Part shown: piece by piece, positions 1-8,904 of the stretch | Layout of the letters: each line of letters starts with the position of its first letter | Position numbering within the stretch: the stretch's first letter is position 1 | Assembly (NCBI RefSeq): GCF_902497875.1 | Contig: NZ_CABVHY010000031.1 | Location: 24,668-88,667, forward strand | Direction of reading: 5' to 3' | Length of the DNA: 64,000 nucleotides | Source of the DNA: Pseudomonas fluorescens | GTDB taxonomy: Bacteria; Pseudomonadota; Gammaproteobacteria; Pseudomonadales; Pseudomonadaceae | Notes under the pieces: generated by a model | The model's input: the letters and a program-made list of their open reading frames with translations, nothing else | Databases searched by the model: none | Told to the model about the DNA's origin: nothing | Translations under genes and position numbers: made by a program

Positions 1-2203
1 GGGTCGCCTGCAAGCCGGAAAACAGCACTGCCATGCCCGCCGCGAGCACGAACAGCAACACATACTCCACCGCCAGGGTGACCTGGTCGAGAATGCTGCG
101 CAGCTGTGCGAGCAAGGCTTCGACCTGAAGAATGGTCACTGCCGGGAACGCCCGCGACAGGTCGATGATTTGCTGGTCGTGTCCGGCGGCCAGATAGAAG
201 CTGGTCAGGTAGGTGGCAGGCAGATCCTTCAAGGTCCCCGGCTGGAAGATCATGAAGAAGTTGGGCTGGAAGTTGTCCCAGTTGACCGTGCGCAGACTGC
301 TGACCACGGCTTCGCGATTAACCCCGCCGACGGTGAAGATCATGTGATCGCCCAGTTTCAGCTTGAGGCTTTCGGCCACTTGGGCTTCGACCGAAACCCC
401 CGGTACCTCGCCCGAAGGCTGTTGCGACCACCAGGCGCCTTCGGTGATGGCGTTGCCCGTCGGCAGCTCGGCCGCCCAGGTCAGACTCAGATCGCGCTGA
501 ATGGCGCGGTCGCCACTGGATTCCTTGCTGACGATTTGTTGCACCGGTTCGCCATTGATGCTGATCAGCCGCCCCGGTACCACGGGATAAAGCGGCGCCG
601 AATTGGCGGACAGCTCTATCAATCGGGTGGTGAAGGCTTCTTTATCGGCCGGCAGGATATTCAGCGCGAAATAGTTGGGGGCGTTTTTCGGCAACTGATT
701 CTGCCAGGTGTCCAGCAGCTCGCCGCGTAGCAGGGCGATCAAGCCCATCGACAGTAGAATCAGACCGAATGCCAGCGATTGTCCGGCTGCCGCCAGCGGA
801 TGGCGCAGCAACTGGCCCAGCCCCAGGCGCCACGGTAGCGGCGCGCCCGCCAGCAACCGGCGCAGGCTTTGCAGTAACAGTAGCAACAGGCCGCCGAGCA
901 GCAGCGCGGCAACCACCCCGCCGCCGAGCAGGGCGAAGGTCAGCAGCAGGTCCAGGCTCAGCCGCCACATGATCAGTGCCAGCGCCGCCAATGCCGCGCC
1001 ATAGACCATCCAGGTGCTCGACGGGATAGGCAGCAAGTCCCGGCGCAATACCCGTAGCGGAGGAACACGCCCCAGGGCCGCCAATGGCGGCAGGGCAAAC
1101 CCGGCCAGGGCCACCAGTCCGGTGCCGATCCCGGCGAATGCCGGCAGCAGCCCACCCGGCGGGACATCGTTCGGCAGCAGGTCATGTAACAGGTAGAACA
1201 AGCCGTGCTGTGCCAGCCAGCCGAGCAGGGCACCGCAGAGGCTGGCCAGCAGCCCGAGCACGGTCAGCTGCACACTGAACAACAGCAGGGTTTCCCGGCG
1301 CGACAATCCCAGGCAGCGCAACAGCGCGCTGGCATCGAAGCGTCGGGTGGCGAAGCGTGTGGCGGAAAGCGCGACTGCCACGCCGGCAAGCAACACCGCT
1401 ACCAGGCTGGCCATGTTCAAGTAACGTTCGGCCTTGCCCAAGGCTCCGCCGATCTGCCGATTGCCGTCGCGGGCGTCCTGCAATCGCTGGTTGGCGGCCA
1501 GGCCGGGTTCGATCGATTTGCGATAGCTTTCCAGCTCGGGTGCCGCTCCGCGCCAGAGTTCACGGTAGCTGACCCGACTTCCGGGTTGCACCACGCCGGT
1601 GGCTTCGAGGTCTGCCAGATTGATCAGCACCCTCGGCGTCAGGCTGTAGAAATTGCCGGCGCGATCCGGTTCGTAGGTGAGCACCCGGGTCAGGCGCAGG
1701 GTTTTCACGCCTACATCGATGCTGTCACCGATTTTCAGATTCAGCGCCGGCAACAGCCGGGCCTCGGCCCAGGCTTCACCGGGTTTCGGGCCGCCGCCGA
1801 CTATTTCCGGGGCGTAGGGGGCATCGGCACTTTTGAGCTCGCCGCGTAACGGGTAGGCGTCGTCGGCGGCTTTGACACTGGAAAGCTGGATGCCGTTATC
1901 CGTGGCGATGACGCTGGAGAACTCGACCACCTTGGCATGTTCCAGGCCCAGCTCGATGCCGCGTTGAATCTGTTCCGGCCGCGCTGGCGAGCTGCCTTCG
2001 AGCAGCAGGTCGGCGCCGAGAAACTCGGTCGCGCGCAACAGCATGGCACCGTTCAGGCGAGCGCCGAAATAGCCGATGGCGGTACTCGCCGCCACCGCGA
2101 CCAGCAAGGCGAAGAACAGCACCCGCAGTTCGCCGGCGCGGGCATCGCGCAGTAATTGGCGGATGGCGAGGCTGAACAGGCGCAACAGCGGCAAACGTGC
2201 CAT
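1..2203 (-). CDS. ABC transporter permease, YbbP/FtsX-like (3' end cut by window)
   Basis: The reading frame is open from an ATG at 2203 to the window edge, so about 734 residues are visible and the C-terminus is missing. The N-terminus (MARLPLLRLFSLAIRQLLRD) leads into a first membrane helix. A large soluble domain follows, then several Leu/Ala/Val-rich helices around residues 270-500, a second soluble stretch and another helix near the edge. This two-block arrangement fits the YbbP subfamily of FtsX/MacB-type permeases. The start overlaps the stop of the ATPase gene by one base (TGATG), so the two are translationally coupled and should form one complex in the inner membrane. Homologues sit beside tesA in Pseudomonas. 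The substrate is unproven; roles in envelope lipid or lipoprotein handling have been suggested for relatives. Confidence 0.87.
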   Translation of the reverse strand, partial: MARLPLLRLFSLAIRQLLRDARAGELRVLFFALLVAVAASTAIGYFGARLNGAMLLRATEFLGADLLLEGSSPARPEQIQRGIELGLEHAKVVEFSSVIATDNGIQLSSVKAADDAYPLRGELKSADAPYAPEIVGGGPKPGEAWAEARLLPALNLKIGDSIDVGVKTLRLTRVLTYEPDRAGNFYSLTPRVLINLADLEATGVVQPGSRVSYRELWRGAAPELESYRKSIEPGLAANQRLQDARDGNRQIGGALGKAERYLNMASLVAVLLAGVAVALSATRFATRRFDASALLRCLGLSRRETLLLFSVQLTVLGLLASLCGALLGWLAQHGLFYLLHDLLPNDVPPGGLLPAFAGIGTGLVALAGFALPPLAALGRVPPLRVLRRDLLPIPSSTWMVYGAALAALALIMWRLSLDLLLTFALLGGGVVAALLLGGLLLLLLQSLRRLLAGAPLPWRLGLGQLLRHPLAAAGQSLAFGLILLSMGLIALLRGELLDTWQNQLPKNAPNYFALNILPADKEAFTTRLIELSANSAPLYPVVPGRLISINGEPVQQIVSKESSGDRAIQRDLSLTWAAELPTGNAITEGAWWSQQPSGEVPGVSVEAQVAESLKLKLGDHMIFTVGGVNREAVVSSLRTVNWDNFQPNFFMIFQPGTLKDLPATYLTSFYLAAGHDQQIIDLSRAFPAVTILQVEALLAQLRSILDQVTLAVEYVLLFVLAAGMAVLFSGLQAT

Positions 2204-2886
2204 CAAGGCTCCAGGGGGACGACCAGCAGGCCGGCTTCAAGGCGGATCAGGCGTCGGCAGCGATGGGCCAGGCGTTCGTCGTGAGTCACCAGTACCAGGG
2301 TCGTGCCGCTTTCTTTGTTGAGGTCGAAGAGCAAGTCGCTGATGCGCTCGCCCGTGTGGCTGTCGAGATTGCCGGTCGGCTCATCGGCGAACAGCACGGT
2401 GGGTTGCGCGGCAAATGCACGGGCAATCGCCACCCGTTGCTGTTCTCCACCGGAGAGCTGGCGCGGCGAGTGACTCAGGCGTTGCCCCAGGCCAACCCGT
2501 TCCAGCAGCTCCCTGGCGCGTTCGCGGGCGTCCTTGCGGCCATCCAGTTCCAGCGGCAGCATGACGTTTTCCAGGGCGTTGAGGCTGTCGAGCAGCTGGA
2601 AGGACTGGAACACGAACCCGACATGCTCGGCCCTGATCCGCGCGCGCTGATCTTCGTCGAGGATGCTCAGGGCCTGACCGGCAAGCACCACTTCGCCGCT
2701 GCTGGGCAGGTCGAGACCGGCGAGCAGGCCGAGCAGGGTGGATTTACCGGAACCGGAGGCACCGACGATGGCCAGGCTGTCGCCCTGGTTCAGTTCCAGG
2801 CTGAGTTCGTGCAGGATGGTCAGTTCACCTTCCGCGCTGGGAACCACTTTGCTAAGGTTGCGCGCTGTGAGAATGCTTGCGCCCAT
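2203..2886 (-). CDS. ABC transporter ATP-binding protein, YbbA/LolD-like
   Basis: This 227-residue ATPase has Walker A GASGSGKST at residues 42-50, a Q-loop in VFQSFQLL, the signature LSGGEQQRVAIARA, Walker B VLFADEPTGNLD and the switch histidine in VTHD. That set is typical of the MacB/LolD class that partners FtsX-fold permeases. I chose the ATG at 2886 because the protein then begins just before the first beta strand (ILTARNLSK); upstream in-frame codons run into the divergent esterase gene and look non-coding. It pairs with the overlapping permease gene. The start lies only 10 bases from the start of the divergent tesA gene, so their promoters must overlap each other's coding ends. Confidence 0.93.
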   Translation of the reverse strand: MGASILTARNLSKVVPSAEGELTILHELSLELNQGDSLAIVGASGSGKSTLLGLLAGLDLPSSGEVVLAGQALSILDEDQRARIRAEHVGFVFQSFQLLDSLNALENVMLPLELDGRKDARERARELLERVGLGQRLSHSPRQLSGGEQQRVAIARAFAAQPTVLFADEPTGNLDSHTGERISDLLFDLNKESGTTLVLVTHDERLAHRCRRLIRLEAGLLVVPLEP

Positions 2887-2896
2887 GGAGAGTCCG

Positions 2897-3502
2897 ATGC
2901 GTGTGTGGTTGTTGAGTGCTGGCCTGGCCCTGATTTGCATGGCCCAGAACGCAGCGGCGGGTACTGTCCTGATCGTTGGCGATAGTATCAGCGCGGCTTT
3001 CGGCCTGGATACCCGCTTGGGCTGGGTATCCCTGCTCGAGCAGAGGCTCAGGAGCGAAGGTTTCACCGCTAAAGTGGTCAATGCCTCCATCAGCGGTGAC
3101 ACCAGTGCGGGCGGCCAGGCGCGCCTGCCTGCGCTGCTTGCAGAGCATAAGCCGCAACTGGTGATCCTCGAACTGGGTGGCAATGACGGCTTGCGTGGTC
3201 AGCTGCCAACGCAATTGCAACAAAATCTTGCGTCGATGATCGACAGCTCCCGGGCCAGCGGTGCCAAAGTGCTGCTGCTCGGCATGCAGTTGCCGCCTAA
3301 TTATGGTGTGCGGTACACCCAGGCTTTTGCCGAGGTCTACCGCAAGCTCGCCGAGGAGAAAAATATCCCGCTGGTACCGTTTTTTCTCGAGGGTGTGGGC
3401 GGCAACCCCGAGCTGATGCAGGCCGATGGCATTCACCCGGCGGCCGTGGCCCAGGGCAAGTTGCTGGAAAATGTCTGGCCGACGCTAAAACCGCTGCTTT
3501 GA
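2897..3502 (+). CDS. tesA: Periplasmic SGNH esterase/lysophospholipase TesA
   Basis: The 201-residue protein starts with a signal peptide (positive MR, hydrophobic core to about residue 19, AAA cleavage region). It carries all SGNH-hydrolase blocks: GDSIS with nucleophile Ser30, SGDTSAGG, GGNDGL with Asn96, and the C-terminal DGIH pair Asp177/His180. This is the TesA/arylesterase family, which hydrolyses acyl thioesters, lysophospholipids and aryl esters in the periplasm. The ATG at 2897 is chosen because it immediately precedes the signal peptide. It is divergent from the YbbA/YbbP ABC genes, the usual Pseudomonas arrangement. Confidence 0.94.
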   Translation: MRVWLLSAGLALICMAQNAAAGTVLIVGDSISAAFGLDTRLGWVSLLEQRLRSEGFTAKVVNASISGDTSAGGQARLPALLAEHKPQLVILELGGNDGLRGQLPTQLQQNLASMIDSSRASGAKVLLLGMQLPPNYGVRYTQAFAEVYRKLAEEKNIPLVPFFLEGVGGNPELMQADGIHPAAVAQGKLLENVWPTLKPLL

Positions 3503-3557
3503 CACTTTTCTACAAGCAATCTTTCGGCTAAGGTGGCGCCCCGATTTGGAGCCCCCG

Positions 3558-3851
3558 ATGCCGCGTCCCGCCTGGTCCCTGTTTGCCTACCAACTGATCG
3601 AGCCTGATGAACAGCTGGATCTGTTCGCCTGCCAGGAAGTCCGGGTGCATCTGGTGACGCGTCAACTGGAACTGGGCGGCTCGGCCGACCGTACGCTGTG
3701 CGGCACCTTGTTGCCGGCTCAGCCGCGCTGGTCGCCCGTCGACCGCACGGTTTTCCAGGACCAGCGCCTGTGTTCGCTGTGTCGGGCGATCCTCGAGTCG
3801 CAGAAGCGCGGCACCTCGCCGATCTGGCCGGAATTGCGTTTCGAGCTGTAA
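3558..3851 (+). CDS. Conserved hypothetical protein, 97 aa, two CxxC-like cysteines
   Basis: A 97-residue soluble protein starting MPRPAWSLFAYQLIEP. It has no signal peptide or membrane helix. Near the C-terminus it has a CSLCRAI motif (plus other Cys at CQEV and RTLCG), which could bind a metal or be redox active. I do not recognise a named family. Its position between tesA and the erfK-type gene matches a small conserved gene I recall at the same place in other Pseudomonas, which supports it being real. The ATG at 3558 is preferred to a TTG four codons upstream. No clear terminator separates it from tesA, 55 bases upstream. Confidence 0.72.
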   Translation: MPRPAWSLFAYQLIEPDEQLDLFACQEVRVHLVTRQLELGGSADRTLCGTLLPAQPRWSPVDRTVFQDQRLCSLCRAILESQKRGTSPIWPELRFEL

Positions 3852-3980
3852 CCTGGCGCCTTAGGGCGCAGCCTGTACCGGCTGTGTGCAACCCGGGCCT
3901 CGTCGCCTTGGCTCCCGAAGCGGCGGTTGGCGGTGTACAATCCTTTTTTTTACCCGTTGATCATGCGAAGGATTTTCCGG

Positions 3981-4946
3981 ATGTTGCCGCGTTTTCCTGC
4001 CGTCACCCGCTGCCTGTCTCTTGCCGCACTGTGTGTTGCCGGCCCCGTTGCAGCCCTGGAGCTGCCTTTACCGCCACCGGGCGAAGATATCGTCGGTCAG
4101 GTGCAAGTGATCAAGGCCAAGTACGAAGATACCTTCGCTGACCTGGGCACGACCTACGACCTGGGCTATCTGGAAATGGTTGCGGCCAACCCGGGTGTCG
4201 ACCCATGGTTGCCGGGTGCGGGCACCGAGGTGGTGCTGCCGACGCGTTTCATCCTGCCGTCGGGTCCGCGTGAAGGCATCGTGATCAACCTGGCTGAATA
4301 CCGCCTGTACTACTACCCCAAAGGCCGGGACGTGGTTTACACCTTTCCGCTGGGTATCGGTCGTGAAGGCTGGGGCTCGCCGATTGCTCACACCAGTATC
4401 GTCGCCAAAACCCCCAACCCGACCTGGACCCCTCCGGCCTCGATCAAGGCCGAGCACCTTGCCGATGGCGACCCGTTGCCAAACGTCGTGCCGGCCGGTC
4501 CGGACAATCCGCTGGGGCCGTTCAAGTTCACTCTGGGCACTCCGGGTTACCTGATCCACGGTTCGAACAAGAAGTTCGGTATCGGCATGCGTACCAGCCA
4601 TGGCTGCTTCCGTATGTTCAACAATAACGTGCTGGAAATGGCTGGCATGGTGCCAGTGGGCACTTCGGTGCGCATCGTCAGCGATCCGTACAAATTCGGT
4701 ATCAGTGGCGGCAAGGTCTATCTGGAAGCGCATACGCCGCTGGATGACAGCGGTAATCCGTCGGTCGTCGACAAGCACACGGCGGTGATCAATGCCTTGC
4801 TCAAGCGCGAAGACCTGGCCAATAACGTGCGCATGAACTGGGATGTGGTGCGTGATGTGGTGGCCGCTGAAGACGGTCTTCCAGTAGAGATTGCCGTACC
4901 GGGCAGTGCGCCCATGGTCACCAGCGTGCCGATCGATCTGCAATAG
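3981..4946 (+). CDS. L,D-transpeptidase (ErfK/YbiS/YkuD family)
   Basis: A secreted YkuD-fold enzyme. The signal peptide (LPRFPAVTRCLSLAALCVAG) is followed by a LysM-like segment (VDPWLPGAGTEVVLPTRFILP) and the catalytic domain with HGSNKKFGIGMRTSHGCFRM; the nucleophile is Cys209 in SHGCFR, with the paired His at about 193. Such enzymes make 3-3 crosslinks in peptidoglycan or, as in E. coli ErfK/YbiS, attach Braun-type lipoprotein to it. The neighbouring convergent gene is oprI, exactly the kind of lipoprotein such an enzyme anchors. I chose ATG 3981 (321 aa) because AAGGA lies 7 bases upstream; the alternative ATG at 3963 has no ribosome-binding site. Confidence 0.92.
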   Translation: MLPRFPAVTRCLSLAALCVAGPVAALELPLPPPGEDIVGQVQVIKAKYEDTFADLGTTYDLGYLEMVAANPGVDPWLPGAGTEVVLPTRFILPSGPREGIVINLAEYRLYYYPKGRDVVYTFPLGIGREGWGSPIAHTSIVAKTPNPTWTPPASIKAEHLADGDPLPNVVPAGPDNPLGPFKFTLGTPGYLIHGSNKKFGIGMRTSHGCFRMFNNNVLEMAGMVPVGTSVRIVSDPYKFGISGGKVYLEAHTPLDDSGNPSVVDKHTAVINALLKREDLANNVRMNWDVVRDVVAAEDGLPVEIAVPGSAPMVTSVPIDLQ

Positions 4947-4963
4947 TAACGGCTTGAAAACAG

Positions 4964-4997
4964 CCCGCCGCAGCTTGACAGCTACGGCGGGTTTTTT
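4964..4997 (+). terminator. Rho-independent terminator of the L,D-transpeptidase gene
   Basis: CCCGCCGCAGC pairs with GCTACGGCGGG around a TTGACA loop with one mismatch, followed by six T residues. It lies 17 bases after the stop codon. Confidence 0.9.
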
Positions 4998-5021
4998 ATT
5001 GTCGGCAGAAATGCCGTGCAA

Positions 5022-5051
5022 TAAAAAAGCCGATCCAAGAATGGATCGGCT
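5022..5051 (-). terminator. Rho-independent terminator of oprI
   Basis: Read on the minus strand, AGCCGATCC and GGATCGGCT form a perfect 9-bp stem with a 6-base loop and then a T-run (5028 back to 5023). It sits 22 bases after the oprI stop and faces the convergent transpeptidase terminator, so the two genes are insulated from each other. Confidence 0.9.
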
Positions 5052-5073
5052 TGATAACAATCCCGAGGGACTA

Positions 5074-5325
5074 TTACTTGCGGCTAGCTTTTTCCAGCAT
5101 GCGCAGAGCACGCTCGTTAGCTTCGTCAGCAGTCTGTTGTGCTTTTTGAGCAGCAGCCAGAGCTTCATCAGCTTTACGATAGGCTTCGTCTGCACGGGCC
5201 TGGGAGCGAGCTGCTGCGTCTTCAGTAGCAGTCAGACGTGCTTCGGTTTCTTTAGAGACGCTGCTGCAACCGGTAGCCAGAACTGCGGCCAGAGCCAGAG
5301 CAGAGAATTTCAGAACGTTGTTCAT
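5074..5325 (-). CDS. oprI: Major outer-membrane lipoprotein I (OprI/Lpp-like)
   Basis: 83 residues. The signal peptide MNNVLKFSALALAAVLATGC ends in a lipobox with acylated Cys20. The rest is an Ala/Glu/Lys heptad-rich helix that would form a trimeric coiled coil, and the C-terminus SRK supplies the lysine that is joined to peptidoglycan in Lpp-type proteins. This is the Pseudomonas OprI family, one of the most abundant cell proteins, which ties the outer membrane to the cell wall. The ATG at 5325 has a strong GAAGGGGA upstream. Five more in-frame codons beyond it add nothing of the signal peptide. Confidence 0.96.
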   Translation of the reverse strand: MNNVLKFSALALAAVLATGCSSVSKETEARLTATEDAAARSQARADEAYRKADEALAAAQKAQQTADEANERALRMLEKASRK

Positions 5326-5340
5326 CGTGTTCCCCTTCAA

Positions 5341-5967
5341 GGACTTTCTATTAGTAGCGATCTCCTCAGAGTGAGGAAATAGCCGGCGTACATACTACCC
5401 ATTACTTGTAGTAAGTAAACTGAGTTGGCGCAAGAAGCAGTAAAAATTCTAAGCCCTGATTCTTTTTCGAGCAACTATTCATTAATCTGTATAAAAAGTA
5501 TGCAGCTGTGAGGCCCGCGCTGGGCGAGCCGCTACTATGTCTAGCATAAGCTGGCGCTGCTGTCCGGGGTTGTTTCAGATTGTTGATGAAAGTCGGTCTT
5601 TATTGATCGGTCTACACTTTTGTTCGGAATCTGCGGGGCGCTTCACGTATCTTTGTTCCTGTAGAGGTGACTTTAAGAAGGGGCGTTCGTCTTAAGACTC
5701 AACATCCGGCAATGCAGGCTGTCGACCAGGCAATCCCGGGTCGGGTCGCCTCTACGCGTACCGCGCTGTACCCCCGGGAGCTACTCGATGACGAGCGCGC
5801 CTTGAGCAATTTCAGCAATAGTGCCTACTATTTGAAACGTGCTCGGCTGTGCGAGATCGGTAAGCTCTTCTCGGTGTCCAGACAGGCACGGGGTGGCGTA
5901 GATGTTCCTTCGCCGGAAAAACATCGGTAAGGTAGGGGTCAGAATTCAAGACCCGCGAGGAGTAGTG
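5341..5967. other. Long intergenic region without a confident gene
   Basis: Apart from the oprI promoter region I see no convincing gene. A frame from GTG 5667 to 5930 (87 codons) is open but has no recognisable domain and no good ribosome-binding site, so I do not call it. The left part is AT-rich and probably carries the promoter of oprI and perhaps an upstream promoter for the acetyltransferase gene. Confidence 0.5.
5392..5419 (-). promoter_or_regulatory. oprI: Candidate oprI promoter
   Basis: On the minus strand TTTACT and TAGTAT are separated by 16 bases, about 67 bases upstream of the oprI start. Hexamer agreement is moderate (4 of 6 at the -10). It is a plausible sigma-70 site, not proven. 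Confidence 0.35.
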
Positions 5968-6249
5968 ATGAGCGAGGCGTTGTCCATCCACCATGACCAG
6001 GCCGGTCATCAGTTCGAGACCAGTGTGGACGGTCATCGTGCCTACCTGACCTATATGGACCTGGGTAAGCAGACCCTGGACATCTATCGGACGTTCGTGC
6101 CCAACGCCCTGCGTGGTCGCGGAATAGCGGCTGCGCTGACCGAGCAGGCTCTCGAGTACGCGGAGCAAATGGGCTACACAGTGATTCCGTCGTGCTCCTA
6201 TGTGGAACGCTACATGGAGCGTCACCAGCGGCATGCCGCGAAACTCTGA
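5968..6249 (+). CDS. Small GNAT-like N-acetyltransferase (YjdJ type)
   Basis: 93 residues matching the short GCN5-related group. It has a beta-hairpin (HRAYLTYMDLGKQTLDIYRTFVP), the acetyl-CoA binding turn ALRGRGIAAALTEQALEYA (the Q/RxxGxG/A motif) and the conserved end VIPSCSYVERYMERH. This is the YjdJ/GTLF3B-type single-domain acetyltransferase whose substrate is unknown. ATG 5968 has GAGGAG upstream. The gene stands alone, with its own terminator about 90 bases downstream. Confidence 0.85.
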   Translation: MSEALSIHHDQAGHQFETSVDGHRAYLTYMDLGKQTLDIYRTFVPNALRGRGIAAALTEQALEYAEQMGYTVIPSCSYVERYMERHQRHAAKL

Positions 6250-6337
6250 TCCGGCATGCCGGTAATCCCGGGCTTGTCCGGCATTGTGGTTTATCTGAGC
6301 GTAGCGGCCTGTGATCCAGGGTCATTGATCTATAAAG

Positions 6338-6368
6338 CGCCCCGAGCCTTGTTGGCCCGGGGCGTTTT
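6338..6368 (+). terminator. Rho-independent terminator after the GNAT gene
   Basis: CGCCCCGAGCC pairs with GGCCCGGGGCG (one mismatch, 5-base loop), followed by TTTT. Confidence 0.85.
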
Positions 6369-6651
6369 GTCATGAAAAAATGCCTCGCCCTCGCCAGCGT
6401 TTGAATCAGGGCGTCGCTATACCACCCGGCAGGTCGGCAAAAATGGCCTGCACCCATCTCCAGAGAGTCTGGGCGATTTTTCGCGCCACGGCGCTGCCGG
6501 ATCGACCTCGACCATCCTGAAAACGACGTTAGCGTAGCTTTTTGCCATTATTCAGACGCCAGAGACTTGTGCTCAAGGGCAGCCCATTGCGAATCTGCAT
6601 GACTAGAAAATGGCCTTTGCGCCATTGGGCATTGGATGGGGATTGAGCGCA
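6369..6651. other. Intergenic, upstream of chemoreceptor
   Basis: With the preceding terminator, about 400 bases between the GNAT and chemoreceptor genes contain no gene I can support. No clear sigma-70 or FliA-type promoter was recognised by eye. Confidence 0.5.
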
Positions 6652-8619
6652 ATGATTTCGGCCGTGCAAGGACGTTTTGCCAACCTCGGTATGGCGAAAA
6701 AACTGGGAGTCGGGTTTGTTCTGGTGTTGCTGCTGACGGCAGTGGTGGCGGCCATCGGCGTATGGTCCCTGCAAACCATCAGTCAGCGCTTCGATGGCCT
6801 CAAGCAAATGTCAGCGCTCAATAGCAGCCTGCTTAAAGTGCGCTTGCTGGAGCAGGATTATGCCTTGCATGGCGATCCGAAAACCGTCGATGCCTTACAC
6901 GAAGGCGTTGATGGTCTGATCGCGCTGGCGACGCAACTCAAGGCGCAATCGACCGCCAATGTGCCGGTGATGAACGATGTCGAGCAAGCGCTTGGCGCCT
7001 ATAGAAAAAGTTTCGATGAGTTCGTCGAGCTGGCCCAGGCCAAGGACCTGGCGCTGGAAATGGCCAGCTGGTCGGTTTCCAGTGTCGCTAACAACCTCGA
7101 TGTGCTCCAGGCCGGTCTGGCCGATGATGGCACCTACACGCTGAAGGAATCCCAGGGCAAGGAGGGCGCTGAGTTTATCGAACAGGCCAATCAGGTCAGT
7201 CAGGTCTCCCGGCTGATGCTGCAGGCTATGAATGAAGCACGGGTGCGTCTGGACCAGAGCCGCAAGGGCGAGGACGAGAGTGCAGGACAAGGCAAGATCG
7301 AACAGGCCGAGCAGGCGCTGGCTCAGGCCGAGCAGCTCAAGACGGCGGTCAAGGATGCGGGGTATCAGACTGTCCTCAACGAAGTGGCCGGACATATCGC
7401 CAGTTTCAGCGAAAAGCTGGGCGAGTACACCGGTTTGCTGGCGCAAGAGAAACAGGTCTACCTGCAACTGCATGAGCGCGCCGCACAAGTGGTCGAGCGG
7501 GTCGATCAGGCGTATGCGGCTGAAGACCGGTCGATGCAGGTGGAGCTTAAAAACAACTCGATGCTGATTGTCGGCTCGTCGGCTCTGGCGCTGCTGGTCG
7601 GATTGATCGCCGCCTGGGTGATCACCCGGTTGATCGTTGCGCCGCTGCGTAGCGTCATTCATGTCGCGCAACAAATAGCAGCGGGGGATCTCAGCGCGAC
7701 GGTCGAGGTCACCCGACGTGACGAAATCGGCCAACTGATGCTGGCGATGCAGCAAATGGGTGCGGGGCTCAGCAGCATTGTCAGCGGCTTGCAGGCCGGC
7801 ATCGAGCAGTTGGCGAACTCTGCCCAGTCGCTGTCGGCGGTGACCGAACAAACCAATCTCGAAGTCAGCAGCCAGAAAGAAGAAACCGACCAGGTCGCTA
7901 CCGCGATGAACCAGATGACTGCCACTGTGCATGATGTGGCACGCAACGCCGAAGAGGCCGCGCAGGCAGCCCAGAAGGCCGACGACAAGGTTGAGAGTGG
8001 TCAGCAGGTGGTCCGCCAGAGTATGCAGCGCATAGAGCAGCTGGCGGATTCGGCCACCTCGGCCAGCACCAGCATCGAAAGCCTCAGTGCGGAAATTCAA
8101 AACATCGGCACCGTGCTTGGGGTTATCAAGAGCGTGGCCGAGCAAACCAACCTGCTGGCGCTCAACGCGGCCATCGAAGCGGCGCGTGCGGGTGAGCAGG
8201 GCAGGGGCTTTGCGGTGGTGGCTGACGAGGTCCGAGCGCTGGCCAAGCGTACTCAGCAATCGACCGAGGAAATCGAGCGGCTGGTGAGCGCCTTGCGCTC
8301 GGCGGCGCAGGCTTCGGTGCAGCAAATCCAGAGCAGCGGCGAGCTGGTCAAACTGGCGGTCAGCGATGCTTTGCAGACCGAAAGCGCGCTGGGCAGCATT
8401 GCCGCGGCAGTGTCGATGATCCAGCAGATGAACCAGCAGATCGCGGCAGCTGCCGAAGAGCAAAGCTCAGTGGCCGAAGAGATCAACCGCAGCGTGACCA
8501 GCATCCGCGCCAGTGCCGATCAATCGTCCCTGGCGATGCAGGGCAACGCCGCATCCAGTGTCGAACTGGCACAGTTGGGGGCAGAGCTGAAAGGGATGGT
8601 CGGGCATTTCCGGTTGTAG
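6652..8619 (+). CDS. Methyl-accepting chemotaxis protein with HBM-type sensor
   Basis: 655 residues. TM1 is at about 17-38, a long all-helical periplasmic region at about 40-300, TM2 at about 304-325 (MLIVGSSALALLVGLIAAW), HAMP at about 326-378, then the signalling coiled coil with the invariant hairpin VIKSVAEQTNLLALNAAIEA followed by ARAGEQGRGFAVVADEVRALA near 490-535. The ~250-residue helical ligand region fits a helical bimodular (HBM) sensor, as in McpS of P. putida, which binds TCA intermediates; the ligand here is not predictable by eye. There is no C-terminal CheR/CheB-docking pentapeptide. ATG 6652 is chosen because GGGGA lies upstream and the protein then begins just before TM1. It is a stand-alone gene. 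Confidence 0.93.
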   Translation: MISAVQGRFANLGMAKKLGVGFVLVLLLTAVVAAIGVWSLQTISQRFDGLKQMSALNSSLLKVRLLEQDYALHGDPKTVDALHEGVDGLIALATQLKAQSTANVPVMNDVEQALGAYRKSFDEFVELAQAKDLALEMASWSVSSVANNLDVLQAGLADDGTYTLKESQGKEGAEFIEQANQVSQVSRLMLQAMNEARVRLDQSRKGEDESAGQGKIEQAEQALAQAEQLKTAVKDAGYQTVLNEVAGHIASFSEKLGEYTGLLAQEKQVYLQLHERAAQVVERVDQAYAAEDRSMQVELKNNSMLIVGSSALALLVGLIAAWVITRLIVAPLRSVIHVAQQIAAGDLSATVEVTRRDEIGQLMLAMQQMGAGLSSIVSGLQAGIEQLANSAQSLSAVTEQTNLEVSSQKEETDQVATAMNQMTATVHDVARNAEEAAQAAQKADDKVESGQQVVRQSMQRIEQLADSATSASTSIESLSAEIQNIGTVLGVIKSVAEQTNLLALNAAIEAARAGEQGRGFAVVADEVRALAKRTQQSTEEIERLVSALRSAAQASVQQIQSSGELVKLAVSDALQTESALGSIAAAVSMIQQMNQQIAAAAEEQSSVAEEINRSVTSIRASADQSSLAMQGNAASSVELAQLGAELKGMVGHFRL

Positions 8620-8672
8620 GGTGCGAGCTTTGGATTAGGGTAGGAGCAGTCATTCAAGACATTACGCGAACC

Positions 8673-8817
8673 GTAGCAGCTGCCGAAGGCTGCGTTCGGC
8701 TGCGCAGCAGTCGTAAAATCAGGCACTTCGGTATTCCAGACAAGCCGTGCAGGCAGGATTTGCGACTGCTTCGCCCGAACGCGGACCGAGCCGAACGCAG
8801 GCTTAGCCAGCTGCTAC
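8673..8817. repeat. REP-type palindrome pair
   Basis: GTAGCAGCTGCCGAAGGCTG on the left is answered by the inverse GGCTTAGCCAGCTGCTAC on the right, with internal copies of CGAACGC and GCGTTCG. The same core recurs at 52898-53030. This is the layout of paired REP elements (REPINs) common in fluorescent pseudomonads. It lies between convergent genes, where it may also end transcripts. Confidence 0.75.
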
Positions 8818-8904
8818 GACATCAGGGTTTGCTCGCGATATAGGTAGTCCGGTCACGCAGTCGCCGCTAGCCGCACGAATGGCTCGCGCGGCGAGCTGCA
8901 CCGC

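Noticed and set aside
4068..5195. 375-codon frame on the minus strand
   Set aside because: It overlaps the transpeptidase and crosses two terminators and oprI; no recognisable protein features.
5667..5930. 87-codon frame upstream of the GNAT gene
   Set aside because: It has a GTG start without a good ribosome-binding site, no domain I recognise and no conserved neighbour relation; kept as uncertain.
6895..8463. 522-codon frame on the minus strand
   Set aside because: It is antisense to the chemoreceptor gene, with His/Gln/Arg/Leu-rich nonsense composition and no domain.
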